The notes below the pieces were generated by a model, which saw nothing but the letters and a program-made list of their open reading frames with translations, did no database searches and was not told the origin of the DNA. From the NCBI GenBank assembly GCA_009823395.1, contig CM020517.1, positions 17,382,501 to 17,446,500 of the forward strand: a stretch of 64,000 nucleotides of DNA, in the 5' to 3' direction. Of this stretch, positions 11,064 through 17,060 are shown in pieces. The DNA is from Thamnaconus septentrionalis. Lineage: Eukaryota; Chordata; Actinopteri; Tetraodontiformes; Monacanthidae. The translations under genes and the position numbers were made by a program. Position 1 is the first letter of the stretch, and each line of letters opens with the position of its first letter.

Positions 11064-13427
11064 GAGCATATCTACCGATGAAGATGATGAAAACACTGGC
11101 ACAATTTGGCAACTTCCGACATTAGAAAGAGAGCGGAACTCCGTTTTGAATTAGCGGCTATTGCTAACTGTTGCAGCTAGCATAAAATGAGAGTTTTTAT
11201 TTGCACGTTGTCTTGTTGAACAGTTTCTGGAATGCGTCCAGTGGATCTGTTGGTCGTTGCTAATCAACTGGCTCTTTTTTGTGATAAATAAACACAAGAC
11301 AATGAACAACATAAAGCTAGCAAAGAAACAATCGGTCAAGCGGTTTGAAGCTTCCAGCATCTGGATGAGATTTCCGGATGGAACACCTTCCATTCTATTT
11401 TTCCCTCCTCTTTTTTTTTGTCCGTCTCTCCCCGATGCCTCGTTAGGCCCCTACGCATTTTCTTTTACAGCGGTCTTCCTTTTCTTTCCCTCCGCTGCTT
11501 TCTCCCCTCGGCCACCCGTACTCGGGGGAAATCAGTCCTTTCGGGGCTTTAAGCTCATAATGGAGGGGATTAGGTCGTATTCTTCTGATGTTTGCGAGCC
11601 CTGTTGTAAGTGACAGATACAGGAAGAGGCGGGGCGCATCTGACGTAACCCATCAACAAGGATTTCATTAAAAAGTAAAAAAAAAAAAAAGAAGTTATCT
11701 CCAGACGCTGACAGTTTTGCCGCCCTCGCCTCCTGCTGATAGTGATATTTTTATTACGCTGGTTCTGCAGAGTGCAACAGGTTTACACAAGACCTCCGAA
11801 AGCGATCAGGGCAGTCGGGCCTCAGTTGGGAAACAGTGAAGCGCTTGATGATGACCTGTTGGACCAGCCTCAGCTGTCAGACTCTATTTCTCTCACGTTA
11901 GCATTTGTTTTTTTGCCACGACTTTATTCCCATTCTTTTTAAACCTTCTGACTTTTTCTTTCCTTGTTTGCTGTTTTGTAAATCTACTCGGTCAAGCAAA
12001 TCTCTGCCGCTCCCTAAATTCTTCTACAGCTACCTAACGCTTCCAGCAGATAGCTAATGTTCTGATAGCTATTTTATGAATCTAAACTGGCCACTGGTGT
12101 GTCCAAACCTTTGACTGGTAGTTTATGTAGTTGTATTTTTAAAGCCGTTTGGGATTAAAAATTTGTTTCCCATTTTTTGCGTTCCCCTCGTCCTCCAGAG
12201 TTAAATTAGCAAAATTAGCAACGCTAATTAGCAATTAAATTGTCAACGCAAAGGGAAAAACATTGCTGACTAGAGGTAGAGTTTGTTAACAATGCAGTCG
12301 AGAATTAATTAAAGCGCGCCAACGCCGAGAGGATCATTTGAGATTAACCTTTCATTCCCTCATCAACTCCCCCTCAAAGTTCCAACAGCGGCTCAATCAT
12401 GAATACCAAATAAGGAAATGAGGGCAATTGCCGCGCACAAATTGCCCGTGACGGTGGATAATCAGCCCCCCATTTCGCCGCCGATCTGCTCCGTCAATCA
12501 CTCATTGAAGTGGGCGGAGCCAGAGCGGCGTGAATGAGTGGCTGGTGTCCCGGGGAGAAGAAAAGAGGTGTGTTGGGTGTGTTGTGTCACGGGCCAGGCA
12601 GGGAGCACAGCTGCCGTCTTCCCCTTTGTTTGTCCTAATTGAACTGCGCCGCAGCACACAGCTAATCCCCCCCCCCTCCCTCCAGCCCTCAGCACCTTAT
12701 TAGGCAATTAACTCCACCCTCTGCCGTCCCAGCGGGGGGGGTGGAGAGGGTCGGGGGGGTCCGTGGCCTGCCAGATGTTGGGATGGGAATCTCTTTTATT
12801 CTGGCGGTTGAATGTGTTTTTTTTTTTCCTCCCTTTTCTCCCTCTGTCTTTTGTTGTTGGGCGGTAGCCTCGAGCGCCGAGTCTGACCGCTTGGTGGACG
12901 GCCTCTGCTTGAGGTGCCTCCTCACCTTCCTTTCAGCCGCACATCGACGTTCCCGTGCGGACGCCTACAATCGATGCATCTCCATTTTATTATTTTTCGC
13001 AAAATAAAAGCGATATTTCTCAAATTTCGACAAAGTACAACAAGAGTTTTTCCGTGACACTTCTGCGATATACCTCCATATGGATACGTCTCTATAAGGA
13101 TACGTTTTTTATCACGATATTTAGGTTTTGCACTGTTCTAGGGGTCATGGCAGTGCAGCTATTGTTCGTTTGATGTGGGAAGCTTTACGCGTAATGAGTG
13201 ACAAACTTGTTTATCAAAAGCAGTGAGACCAGTTTTCAGACTTTTGCCTCAAAATGGGTGTGTTTAAAATAACTGTCATTACCGAAATTGTTACGTTAAT
13301 GTTATTACTACAGCTAAAGTTAAATAAATAAATACACATTGGTGCCTAAATGTATGAGTTAATTTAGGACTTTCCTAAGATCTCAAAGATGAAACATCCC
13401 GTTTTGAGTTCAAATACTCAACTGCTT

Positions 13428-13477
<50 letters not shown>

Positions 13478-15199
13478 GTCATTTGAGCAGGAAGGTCGAT
13501 CGAAGGACGGCGACCGAGGTCAGATCCAGAAGGCGGCCAGCGCCATCATCGGGGCGCTGTCCAAACGGCACAACAGCACGGTCATGCTGGCCGTGGTGGA
13601 GGTCAAAGTGGAGACGCAGGTGGAGCCGCCGCCAGTCGGTGAGTGGCCTGCTGTCGCTTTGCGTGGACCGGTGACAAGTAAAAAGGCTTCGGCAAGAAGC
13701 CGCTGTTTTGGAATTGGAACGTTCGTTTGAGCCGGGAAGGAGTTGGAAAGGCGTTTTTTTTTATAGCAGGAGCCATCGTTACTGTGATGTGCAAGAACAC
13801 CTGCAAGAGGCGGGAAATAACCTCTGCTGGTGTGTGAATGTGTAAAAGTGTGAATATTTTTGCTCGCATTTCTAGCTGCTCAGTTTGCCAGCAAGCTCTC
13901 AATTTTGATGGATTTTTCACGGTACGCGGTTTCTGTTTTACTGCCGTCCCCTTCCTGCTGCTGTGAAGCCTCCAGTGAGGAGCAACATGGAACCATCGAA
14001 GGCCATTTCAAGAGATTCCTCAACAAAGTTTTAACGAGTCCACCAAAAGTGCACTGTGAGCTCCAAACTTTGATCCAAACCTTGGCCAATAAACTGGCGT
14101 TGTCGCCGTGTTGTTTAAGACGAAACATTAGCAAACAAACAACACTAACAAACTCTTGAAATATTAAATTATTAAACAACTGAACCTGTGAGTGCAGCCG
14201 CTGCGTCAACACGCCACCTTATTTACGTTATAAATTGCAGATGATTCGTCGTCTAACCCTCAACATTCTCCTTCATCCGTTGTAACACCGCCATGCTCGC
14301 TAACGGCTAGCTACCTTATTAACCACATTATCGCAAACTCCGACGTCTGATTGGCTGTTGCCACTGACGCTGGTCCGTTCGCCTGAAGCGCTCAGCAGCC
14401 TGCAGCGTGGAATCTGAAGGCCTACAGCACAAGCTGGCGGAAATATGATCGTCCTCTGTCCATTTTCACTGGTCGGTCAACTGGTCACGTGACCACGGAC
14501 GTCACGTCCGCTGACGTGTAAATGCGTAAAAAAGTCTTTGCGTGACACTTTAGCGATGTCCCTCGAAAACATCGCGAGAGCCTCAAAACCTTTCAGCTTT
14601 TTTCCAAGAAAAATAGAACAGCCAGCGTATTTTTCCTGAGCACCGCCCCCTGGTGGTGCGAACCTCGCTTTCGGCGTGAACTGGGCATGACGTCTCTTTT
14701 TCCTCCGCCGCCACCTGCAGGCTACCTGGTGCCGGTGCTCTGCGTGGTCTTCGCCCTGCTGTGGATCTTCTGCATCGTGGTGTGCGCGTGGTGGACGCGC
14801 AAGAGGAAGAAAGAGCGCGAGAGGGCGAGCCGCTCCGAGGACACCACGGTCAACAACCAGCTGGGGCCGGTGCGCGGCCACGCCCGCAAGGACAACAACA
14901 GCGACAAGGGCGCCGAGTACGAGCGCAAGAAGCTGATGGGGCCTCACCAGCGGACGTGCGACGAGGCCGAGGGGGGCGAGGGGGAGCCGTTGGAGGGGGA
15001 GGGGGAAGAGGACGAGGAGAGGGCGGCGGGCGCCGGCGACAAGTGCTCGACCAGGGCGGGCGGCCTGATCTGCACGTGGCGCAGCGGGCCGGTCAAGGCG
15101 CCGCACCGGACCGCCGGCCACTGCAGCCCCAAGGACAACCGCTGCAAGAACCTGAACGCAGCCAAGCTGGGCGACGACGTCAAGGACCAGTACGTCTGA
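437..15199 (+). CDS. jag2: Jagged2-type Notch ligand, 3' part of gene (17 exons; 5' end outside window)
   Basis: Join of 437..550, 1211..1257, 1591..1764, 2033..2183, 2284..2448, 3389..3502, 3857..3970, 4155..4268, 4365..4481, 4596..4623, 7143..7228, 8542..8655, 9313..9428, 9530..9793, 10831..10962, 13479..13638 and 14721..15199. With one base from the preceding exon this is 830 codons including TGA. All introns are GT-AG and every split codon joins in frame, so this stretch is intact. The product is a type I membrane protein that presents its DSL/EGF ectodomain to Notch on neighbouring cells. Seen here: EGF6 to 16, a VWC-like cysteine-rich region, one transmembrane helix and a cytoplasmic tail. 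Jagged2 is favoured over Jagged1 by VETQVE before the membrane, the helix LVPVLC...CAWW followed by [10 protein letters not shown], and LQFPHG in the VWC region. Exon numbers 10 to 26 assume the 26-exon vertebrate Jagged layout. jag2a versus jag2b is unresolved. Confidence 0.93.
551..1210. other. jag2: jag2 intron 10 (660 bp)
   Basis: Single-copy looking AT-rich sequence. I see no exon, repeat array or recognisable element in it. It ends in the pyrimidine tract tttttcactcag. Confidence 0.7.
1211..1257 (+). CDS. jag2: jag2 exon 11: first half of EGF repeat 7
   Basis: This short 47-bp exon lies between tttcactcag and GTGAGA. It reads [16 protein letters not shown] after completing an Asn codon split with exon 10. 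It carries cysteines 1 to 3 of the EGF repeat with the short C-HGQ-C spacing typical of Jagged EGF7. CQHGGTC is an O-fucose consensus. It ends in phase 0, so the repeat is completed by exon 12. Confidence 0.88.
1258..1590. other. jag2: jag2 intron 11 with AT-repeat acceptor
   Basis: AT-rich intron ending in an AT dinucleotide run (1564..1585) directly before ttgcag. Nothing else was recognised. Confidence 0.75.
1591..1764 (+). CDS. jag2: jag2 exon 12: second half of EGF 7 and EGF 8
   Basis: This 174-bp exon is phase 0-0. It starts [11 protein letters not shown], which completes EGF7, and runs through EGF8 ([12 protein letters not shown]...) to CE. CGSSPC fits the O-glucose consensus C-x-S-x-P-C. 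The acceptor is unusual: an AT dinucleotide run reaches to within a few bases of ttgcag, with little pyrimidine tract. The donor GAG|GTGAGG is good. Confidence 0.9.
1841..1985. repeat. TCTA/GCTA tetranucleotide microsatellite in jag2 intron 12
   Basis: Runs of TCTA interrupted by GCTA blocks and TGTC variants fill most of the 268-bp intron between exons 12 and 13. Confidence 0.95.
2033..2183 (+). CDS. jag2: jag2 exon 13: EGF 9 and start of EGF 10
   Basis: This 151-bp exon enters in phase 0 and leaves in phase 1, with acceptor ctctccag and donor GTAGCG. It encodes [17 protein letters not shown], then [18 protein letters not shown]. The ELKDHC stretch is diagnostic for Jagged proteins and opens the atypical long EGF10. 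No O-fucose consensus is present in EGF9 (CHNKAQC). Confidence 0.92.
2284..2448 (+). CDS. jag2: jag2 exon 14: atypical EGF 10
   Basis: This 165-bp exon encodes [13 protein letters not shown]..., then [12 protein letters not shown] and GFTGTYCHE. It is the Jagged-specific insert-containing EGF10 and one of the strongest family signatures here. NDT and NFS are N-glycosylation sequons. The donor is A|GTGAGT and the exon leaves in phase 1. Confidence 0.93.
2449..3388. other. jag2: jag2 intron 14, hosts a MITE
   Basis: A 940-bp intron. The AT-rich middle is the TIR element at 2800..3166. The flanks show no exon. Confidence 0.75.
2800..3166 (+). mobile_element. 367-bp MITE with about 28-bp terminal inverted repeats
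   Basis: It begins CAGGTACTACCC-AGAAAATTAGA and ends with the near-perfect inverted form TCTAATTTTTC-GGGTACTACCTG. The two ends pair over about 28 bp with few mismatches. It has no coding capacity. A related fragment lies in inverse orientation at 5975..6118. No clear target-site duplication could be fixed. The superfamily is not certain. Confidence 0.8.
3389..3502 (+). CDS. jag2: jag2 exon 15: EGF repeat 11
   Basis: This 114-bp, phase 1-1 exon encodes [16 protein letters not shown]..., a calcium-binding type EGF with both an O-glucose (CASSPC) and an O-fucose (CKNGGTC) consensus. The donor GTGAGT runs straight into a GT dinucleotide repeat of about 25 bp. Confidence 0.93.
3503..3856. other. 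jag2: jag2 intron 15 with GT repeat at the donor
   Basis: The GT repeat (3506..3528) merges with the splice donor. The rest is unique sequence with an A run (3799..3815). Confidence 0.8.
3857..3970 (+). CDS. jag2: jag2 exon 16: EGF repeat 12
   Basis: This 114-bp, phase 1-1 exon begins [16 protein letters not shown] and ends NWKGKTCHS. The WKGKTCHS ending followed by R-E-S in the next exon is the Jagged EGF12/13 junction. O-fucose is not expected because Gln precedes cysteine 3. The splice sites are ttgcag and GTGAGT. Confidence 0.93.
4155..4268 (+). CDS. jag2: jag2 exon 17: EGF repeat 13
   Basis: This 114-bp, phase 1-1 exon reads [23 protein letters not shown], then [15 protein letters not shown] is typical of Jagged EGF13, and CSNGGTC is an O-fucose consensus. 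The donor is GTGGGT, a weaker variant at +3. Confidence 0.92.
4365..4481 (+). CDS. jag2: jag2 exon 18: EGF repeat 14
   Basis: This 117-bp exon is one codon longer than its neighbours, as in other Jagged genes. It reads [17 protein letters not shown], then [12 protein letters not shown] is a sequon, CDSGPC fits O-glucose and CENGGTC fits O-fucose. The intron before it is only 96 bp. The donor is A|GTAGGT. Confidence 0.92.
4596..4623 (+). CDS. jag2: jag2 exon 19: 28-nt micro-exon, start of EGF 15
   Basis: This very short exon (acceptor cacgcag, donor GTAAGA) encodes NVDDCNPHP plus two bases of the second EGF15 cysteine codon. Exon 20 supplies the third base. Together they make 114 bp, the standard EGF exon size, so an intron has split one ancestral EGF exon. 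Leaving it out would shift the frame. Confidence 0.9.
5905..5935. repeat. CTG trinucleotide repeat, about 10 units
   Basis: Pure CTG run inside jag2 intron 19. In the transcript orientation it would read CUG. Confidence 0.9.
5975..6260 (-). mobile_element. inverted partial copy of the 2800..3166 MITE family, with extra internal sequence
   Basis: Bases 5975..6118 are the reverse complement of 2987..3131, with only a handful of differences over about 145 bp. After the shared cacaaactcagaaaatta, the copy continues into attagaatgctgtgaaaag and gaacacctgcaaaaggc. This looks like internal sequence of a longer family member missing from the first copy. The right limit is uncertain. Confidence 0.75.
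6590..6900 (-). mobile_element. hAT-like non-autonomous element, copy 2 (reverse)
   Basis: Its reverse complement contains cagaataatctgggactgaa and accagaggtcagaggtcaga, shared with copy 1 at the window start and copy 3 near 60 kb. A tandem GACCTCT tract (6837..6862) is an internal minisatellite of the element, also present in copy 3. Confidence 0.55.
7033..7101. repeat. TGTTGAACACTG minisatellite
   Basis: About six tandem copies of an 11-bp unit (GTTGAACACTG) end 42 bp before the exon 20 acceptor. Confidence 0.9.
7143..7228 (+). CDS. jag2: jag2 exon 20: rest of EGF repeat 15
   Basis: This 86-bp exon completes the split Cys codon, then reads [20 protein letters not shown] and GFAGPDCRI. The [18 protein letters not shown] block is nearly invariant in Jagged proteins. 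The residue before cysteine 3 is Leu, so O-fucosylation is not expected here. It follows the longest intron seen between its neighbours (2.5 kb). Confidence 0.93.
7229..8541. other. jag2: jag2 intron 20 (1.3 kb), mostly GATA repeat
   Basis: Starts G-rich, has an A run (7458..7474), then the 400-bp GATA/GACA array. Unique sequence from about 8060 runs to the acceptor tttctttctccag. Confidence 0.8.
7661..8060. repeat. 400-bp GATA/GACA tetranucleotide array
   Basis: Long GATA array with regular GACA, GATT and GTTGATA interruptions. The open reading frame on the reverse strand (LSIYLSIY pattern) is a by-product of the repeat. Confidence 0.97.
8542..8655 (+). CDS. jag2: jag2 exon 21: EGF repeat 16 (last EGF)
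   Basis: This 114-bp, phase 1-1 exon reads [20 protein letters not shown], then [12 protein letters not shown]. It is a calcium-binding consensus EGF with O-glucose (CQSSPC) and O-fucose (CAEGSTC) signatures. Acceptor tttctccag and donor GTGAGT are strong. Confidence 0.93.
8656..9312. other. jag2: jag2 intron 21 with TATCGGTACCGATACC repeat
   Basis: Unique flanks around the 8905..9035 palindromic tandem repeat. The acceptor is cattggtag, with a pyrimidine tract tttcatttttcattgg. Confidence 0.75.
8905..9035. repeat. TATCGGTACCGATACC-type palindromic tandem repeat
   Basis: About four units of ATCGGTACCGATACCC-AAAAATGAT. Each unit is itself a palindrome centred on GGTACC. Diverged single units recur at 9884..9902 and 10173..10202. 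It looks like the terminal part of an interspersed fish element. Confidence 0.85.
9313..9428 (+). CDS. jag2: jag2 exon 22: start of VWC-like cysteine-rich region
   Basis: This 116-bp exon encodes [20 protein letters not shown], then [36 protein letters not shown] is close to mammalian Jagged2 and differs from Jagged1 at this place. It leaves in phase 0. The donor is GTCGGC, a weak site with no purine at +3, followed by a short 101-bp intron. Confidence 0.9.
9429..9529. other. jag2: jag2 intron 22 (101 bp)
   Basis: Short intron with donor GTCGGC, an AAT run (9490..9508) and acceptor ttccccag. The lack of a purine at +3 makes this the weakest donor in the set. Confidence 0.8.
9530..9793 (+). 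CDS. jag2: jag2 exon 23: rest of VWC-like region
   Basis: This 264-bp, phase 0-0 exon of 88 codons starts [12 protein letters not shown]. Jagged proteins usually have V-W-C-G here, so Trp is replaced by Arg. A proline-rich insert and an extra cysteine-rich stretch (CHRWGVC) follow, then [14 protein letters not shown], which matches the conserved Jagged ectodomain. Third positions are strongly G/C. The donor CAG|GTACCA is moderate. Confidence 0.92.
9924..10170. mobile_element. AGTAGCTGCGTTTCCAT foldback MITE, copy A
   Basis: It starts CAGTAGCTGCGGTTCCATGA and ends with the inverse, close to TATCGGAAACACAGCC. Related ends occur at 12966..13166, 37855..38053, 40236..40380 and 59385..59545. In the centre is a strong hairpin (10011..10053). 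Confidence 0.7.
10011..10053. repeat. 43-nt hairpin inside foldback MITE
   Basis: GAAAAATCTCGT, a GGG loop and ACGAGATTTTTC form a perfect 12-bp stem. It extends outward through a T/G pair to GAATTCT/AGAATTC for about 20 paired positions. Confidence 0.9.
10775..10819. repeat. TG dinucleotide repeat at exon 24 acceptor
   Basis: Perfect TG repeat of about 45 bp ending 11 bp before exon 24. Confidence 0.97.
10831..10962 (+). CDS. jag2: jag2 exon 24: juxtamembrane ectodomain
   Basis: This 132-bp, phase 0-0 exon of 44 codons begins [15 protein letters not shown] and ends NNDAVEVAM. It matches the GTTV.NIC and AVEVAV segments of Jagged2. A TG repeat of about 45 bp, then tttgcgttgcag, replaces a normal polypyrimidine tract. 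The symmetrical phase means skipping would delete 44 residues without a frameshift. Confidence 0.92.
11027..11063. repeat. TTG trinucleotide repeat
   Basis: About 11 perfect GTT/TTG units in intron 24. Confidence 0.95.
12200..12700. promoter_or_regulatory. possible intronic enhancer (complex, homeodomain-core-rich)
   Basis: Non-repetitive stretch with many TAAT/ATTA cores (gctaattagcaattaaat, gagaattaattaaagc, cctaattgaactg) mixed with GC-rich blocks and a long run of balanced composition, unlike the surrounding simple repeats. This look is common for conserved non-coding elements, but conservation was not tested. Confidence 0.3.
12966..13166. mobile_element. AGTAGCTGCGTTTCCAT foldback MITE, copy B (reverse)
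   Basis: Starts near gatgcatctccattttatta and ends ctaggggtcatggcagtgca, the reverse of the copy A start. Shared interior: gcaaaataaaagcgatattt and caaatttcgacaaagtac. Confidence 0.65.
13430..13476. repeat. CT dinucleotide repeat at exon 25 acceptor
   Basis: Perfect CT repeat merging into the acceptor ctccag of exon 25. Confidence 0.97.
13479..13638 (+). CDS. jag2: jag2 exon 25: membrane-proximal ectodomain
   Basis: This 160-bp exon enters in phase 0 and leaves in phase 1. It encodes [20 protein letters not shown], then [20 protein letters not shown] and [24 protein letters not shown] and VKVET are Jagged2-like. NST is a sequon. A CT repeat of about 45 bp ends directly at the acceptor ctccag. 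The donor is GTGAGT. Confidence 0.93.
13639..14720. other. jag2: jag2 intron 25 (1.1 kb)
   Basis: Unique-looking intron with no array. It includes the E-box/CRE-like palindrome cluster at 14483..14520. The end is the C/T-rich acceptor region before exon 26. Confidence 0.75.
14483..14518. promoter_or_regulatory. palindromic E-box and CRE-like cluster in last intron
   Basis: GGTCACGTGACC (14483..14494) is a perfect 12-bp palindrome containing a CACGTG E-box. GGACGTCACGTCC (14497..14509) follows at once with a CGTCA half-site, then CTGACGTG. These fit bHLH-Zip and CREB/ATF-type sites. No function is shown by sequence alone. Confidence 0.4.
14721..15199 (+). CDS. jag2: jag2 exon 26 (coding part): transmembrane helix and cytoplasmic tail
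   Basis: Acceptor ccacctgcag is followed by 479 coding bases ending in TGA. The membrane helix is about 14723..14794 (YLVPVLC...CAWW), with a basic stop-transfer stretch [10 protein letters not shown] directly after it. The tail of about 130 residues has VNNQ, as in Jagged tails, then a Glu/Gly-rich acidic block around 14960..15040, and the conserved-looking KDNRC, NLNAAKL and a terminal DVKDQYV. The end resembles a PDZ ligand. Human JAG2 ends differently, as I recall, so this tail looks more like the Jagged1 end. GC content is very high here. Confidence 0.92.
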
Positions 15200-15230
15200 G
15201 CCGCAGCAGCCGCCCGGCAGGAGCGGGAGC

Positions 15231-15285
15231 AGGAGGAGGTGGAGGAGGTGGAGGAGGAGGGGCAGGAGGAGGTGGAGGAGGAGCT
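15231..15285. repeat. GGAGGT/GGAGGA purine repeat in 3' UTR
   Basis: Imperfect G-rich trinucleotide repeat with GG runs every 3 nt, a candidate for two-tier G-quadruplex in the mRNA. Confidence 0.85.
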
Positions 15286-15372
15286 TTTTGTTTGAACCAC
15301 TCCCCACGCCTCTGCTCTTTCAATAGGGGGCGACGAACGTGGAGATTTTAGAATACACTCGAACCCCCCCCC

Positions 15373-15375
<3 letters not shown>

Positions 15376-15411
<36 letters not shown>
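15376..15411. repeat. CA dinucleotide repeat in 3' UTR
   Basis: Perfect CA repeat preceded by a C run. Confidence 0.97.
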
Positions 15412-15413
<2 letters not shown>

Positions 15414-16176
15414 TGTTTTGTTTCCAACTCCCCCCCAAAGACGGTGACAACAGAAGAAGAAGAAGAAAATCAGGAGAAGCTCCAGGAAGCAGCAAACTGG
15501 CGCCCCCTCTGGATTCTGTTGCAATCGAAAGGATTTTTTTTTTTTTTCTTTGTCCTCGCCATTTTTTTAAAATGTTTTTTTTCTTTTTTGCCGTTTACAG
15601 ACTTTTGTTGTGTTGTTTTGAGCCTCTCTTGGACTTTGGGAGTTGGAAGTTGTGAACTCATGTTGGTGTCGTGTTTTCTCTTTGGTTCCTGTCTTTGCCT
15701 TAAGCCCCCAACCTGCGGGCCCTTTTTTCTACACCACGTTCATACAGTGTCTTTTATAAGTACAAATATATATGTAGATATATCTACTGTATATCTACAA
15801 ATATAGAAACAAAAAAAAATTGCTAACTTTCTAAAAGTCCTCCGACGTCGTCGTCGTCGTCGTCGTGGCTGCGGTCCCGCTCGTGTCACACCTGGCTGAA
15901 GCGTCGGTCTCTGCTTTACACTCACTCACACCTTCTCGTTTCAGTCTGCGTCTGTCTTTCAAAGAAAAAGAAAAAGAAAAAAAAAAGACACTTCCCGAAA
16001 CTCTGGTGGCGAGTTCTACACTGTATGCTTCTTGTGGAGAAGTGCCTTTGCCCTTGTTTCTGTCTCCTTTGCTCTCCTCCTGCAGAGTTTGTGCAGAATT
16101 TGAACACAAAAAAGGAAAAATTCAGATGTCCGAGCAGCAACTCTTCACGCCACGCTAGAGGTTATTTTTATTGCGG

Positions 16177-16192
16177 TGTAAATATGTAAATA
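16177..16192 (+). promoter_or_regulatory. two abutting Pumilio response elements (UGUAAAUA x2)
   Basis: TGTAAATA at 16177..16184 is followed without a gap by TGTAAATA at 16185..16192. Both fit UGUANAUA, the PUF-protein consensus, on the sense strand of the 3' UTR. PUF proteins usually lower stability or translation of bound mRNAs. Binding here is inferred. Confidence 0.6.
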
Positions 16193-16447
16193 CAAAAAAA
16201 AAAGAAAAATGGCTGTGTATATTTGAATTTAGTAAATTAAGTGAGGCGCTGTATTATAGTTATTGGAAAGAATCTTTGCTCGTTTTTTTTGTTTGTTCTT
16301 GTTTTTCTATGATGTCATTCCGTCTGTCGGCGTCAGTGGACGGCGACGGGGTTGTTGTTGTTTCTTTTTAAAGCATTTCAGAGCGTCGTGTCGGCGCTTC
16401 TGCTGACTCCACAACCAGACGACAGAGAGCAGAGAGTGCGGCGATAA

Positions 16448-16477
16448 GGTCACTGCCGGTCACTGCCGGTCACTGCC
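16448..16477 (+). promoter_or_regulatory. three tandem miR-34/449-type seed matches
   Basis: GGTCACTGCC is repeated exactly three times. Each copy has CACTGCC (16451, 16461, 16471), the complement of the miR-34/449 seed GGCAGUG (7mer-m8). The following base is G, so they are not 8mers. Jagged and Notch mRNAs are known miR-34 targets in mammals. Function here is inferred. Confidence 0.55.
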
Positions 16478-16671
16478 GTGTAGTTCAGTCACCACCGCCA
16501 CCACGACACAGAACCCGTGTGTTCGACAGCTTCTGTAGTTCCAGCTGGAGGAGTTTCTTTCAAACCTTGGAAAAAAGTCCTTTTGAATCATTTGATTATA
16601 TATAGAAATGTATATTTTGTTCACTTTTGGGATCACAGTTTCCCTTCAAAATCAAATGTAGATGTTTATAC

Positions 16672-16879
<208 letters not shown>

Positions 16880-17036
16880 TTGACTCTTCCCCACATGACT
16901 AATTATCAAGCTGACTGTGTTGTCAGTTTGTCGAGTGTGGAAGTTGTTGTGCAGTCTTTGGCTGCGAGGGCAGAACCCTGCTGGCACCCTGACGCTGCTG
17001 CAACAACAGGAGGGGTGGGGCAATTTGGAATGTAAA

Positions 17037-17042
17037 AATAAA
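17037..17042 (+). terminator. jag2: polyadenylation signal AATAAA of jag2
   Basis: Canonical hexamer in tgtaaaaataaacagc. A long T run (17071..17099) and ttgttgttgtttg lie downstream and would serve as the U/GU-rich element. Cleavage is expected near 17055..17065. Confidence 0.65.
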
Positions 17043-17060
17043 CAGCAGAGGCCTCCCTGT

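Larger units (their letters stand above)
10963..13478. other. jag2: jag2 intron 24 (2.5 kb)
   Basis: Contains a TTG repeat (11027..11063), a complex unique region listed as a possible enhancer (12200..12700), foldback MITE copy B (12966..13166) and a terminal CT repeat. No exon was recognised. Confidence 0.75.

Noticed and set aside
14477..15307. 276-codon open frame on the reverse strand over exon 26
   Set aside because: It is the antisense shadow of the GC-rich jag2 last exon. It has Leu/Ala-rich low-complexity content and no family resemblance.
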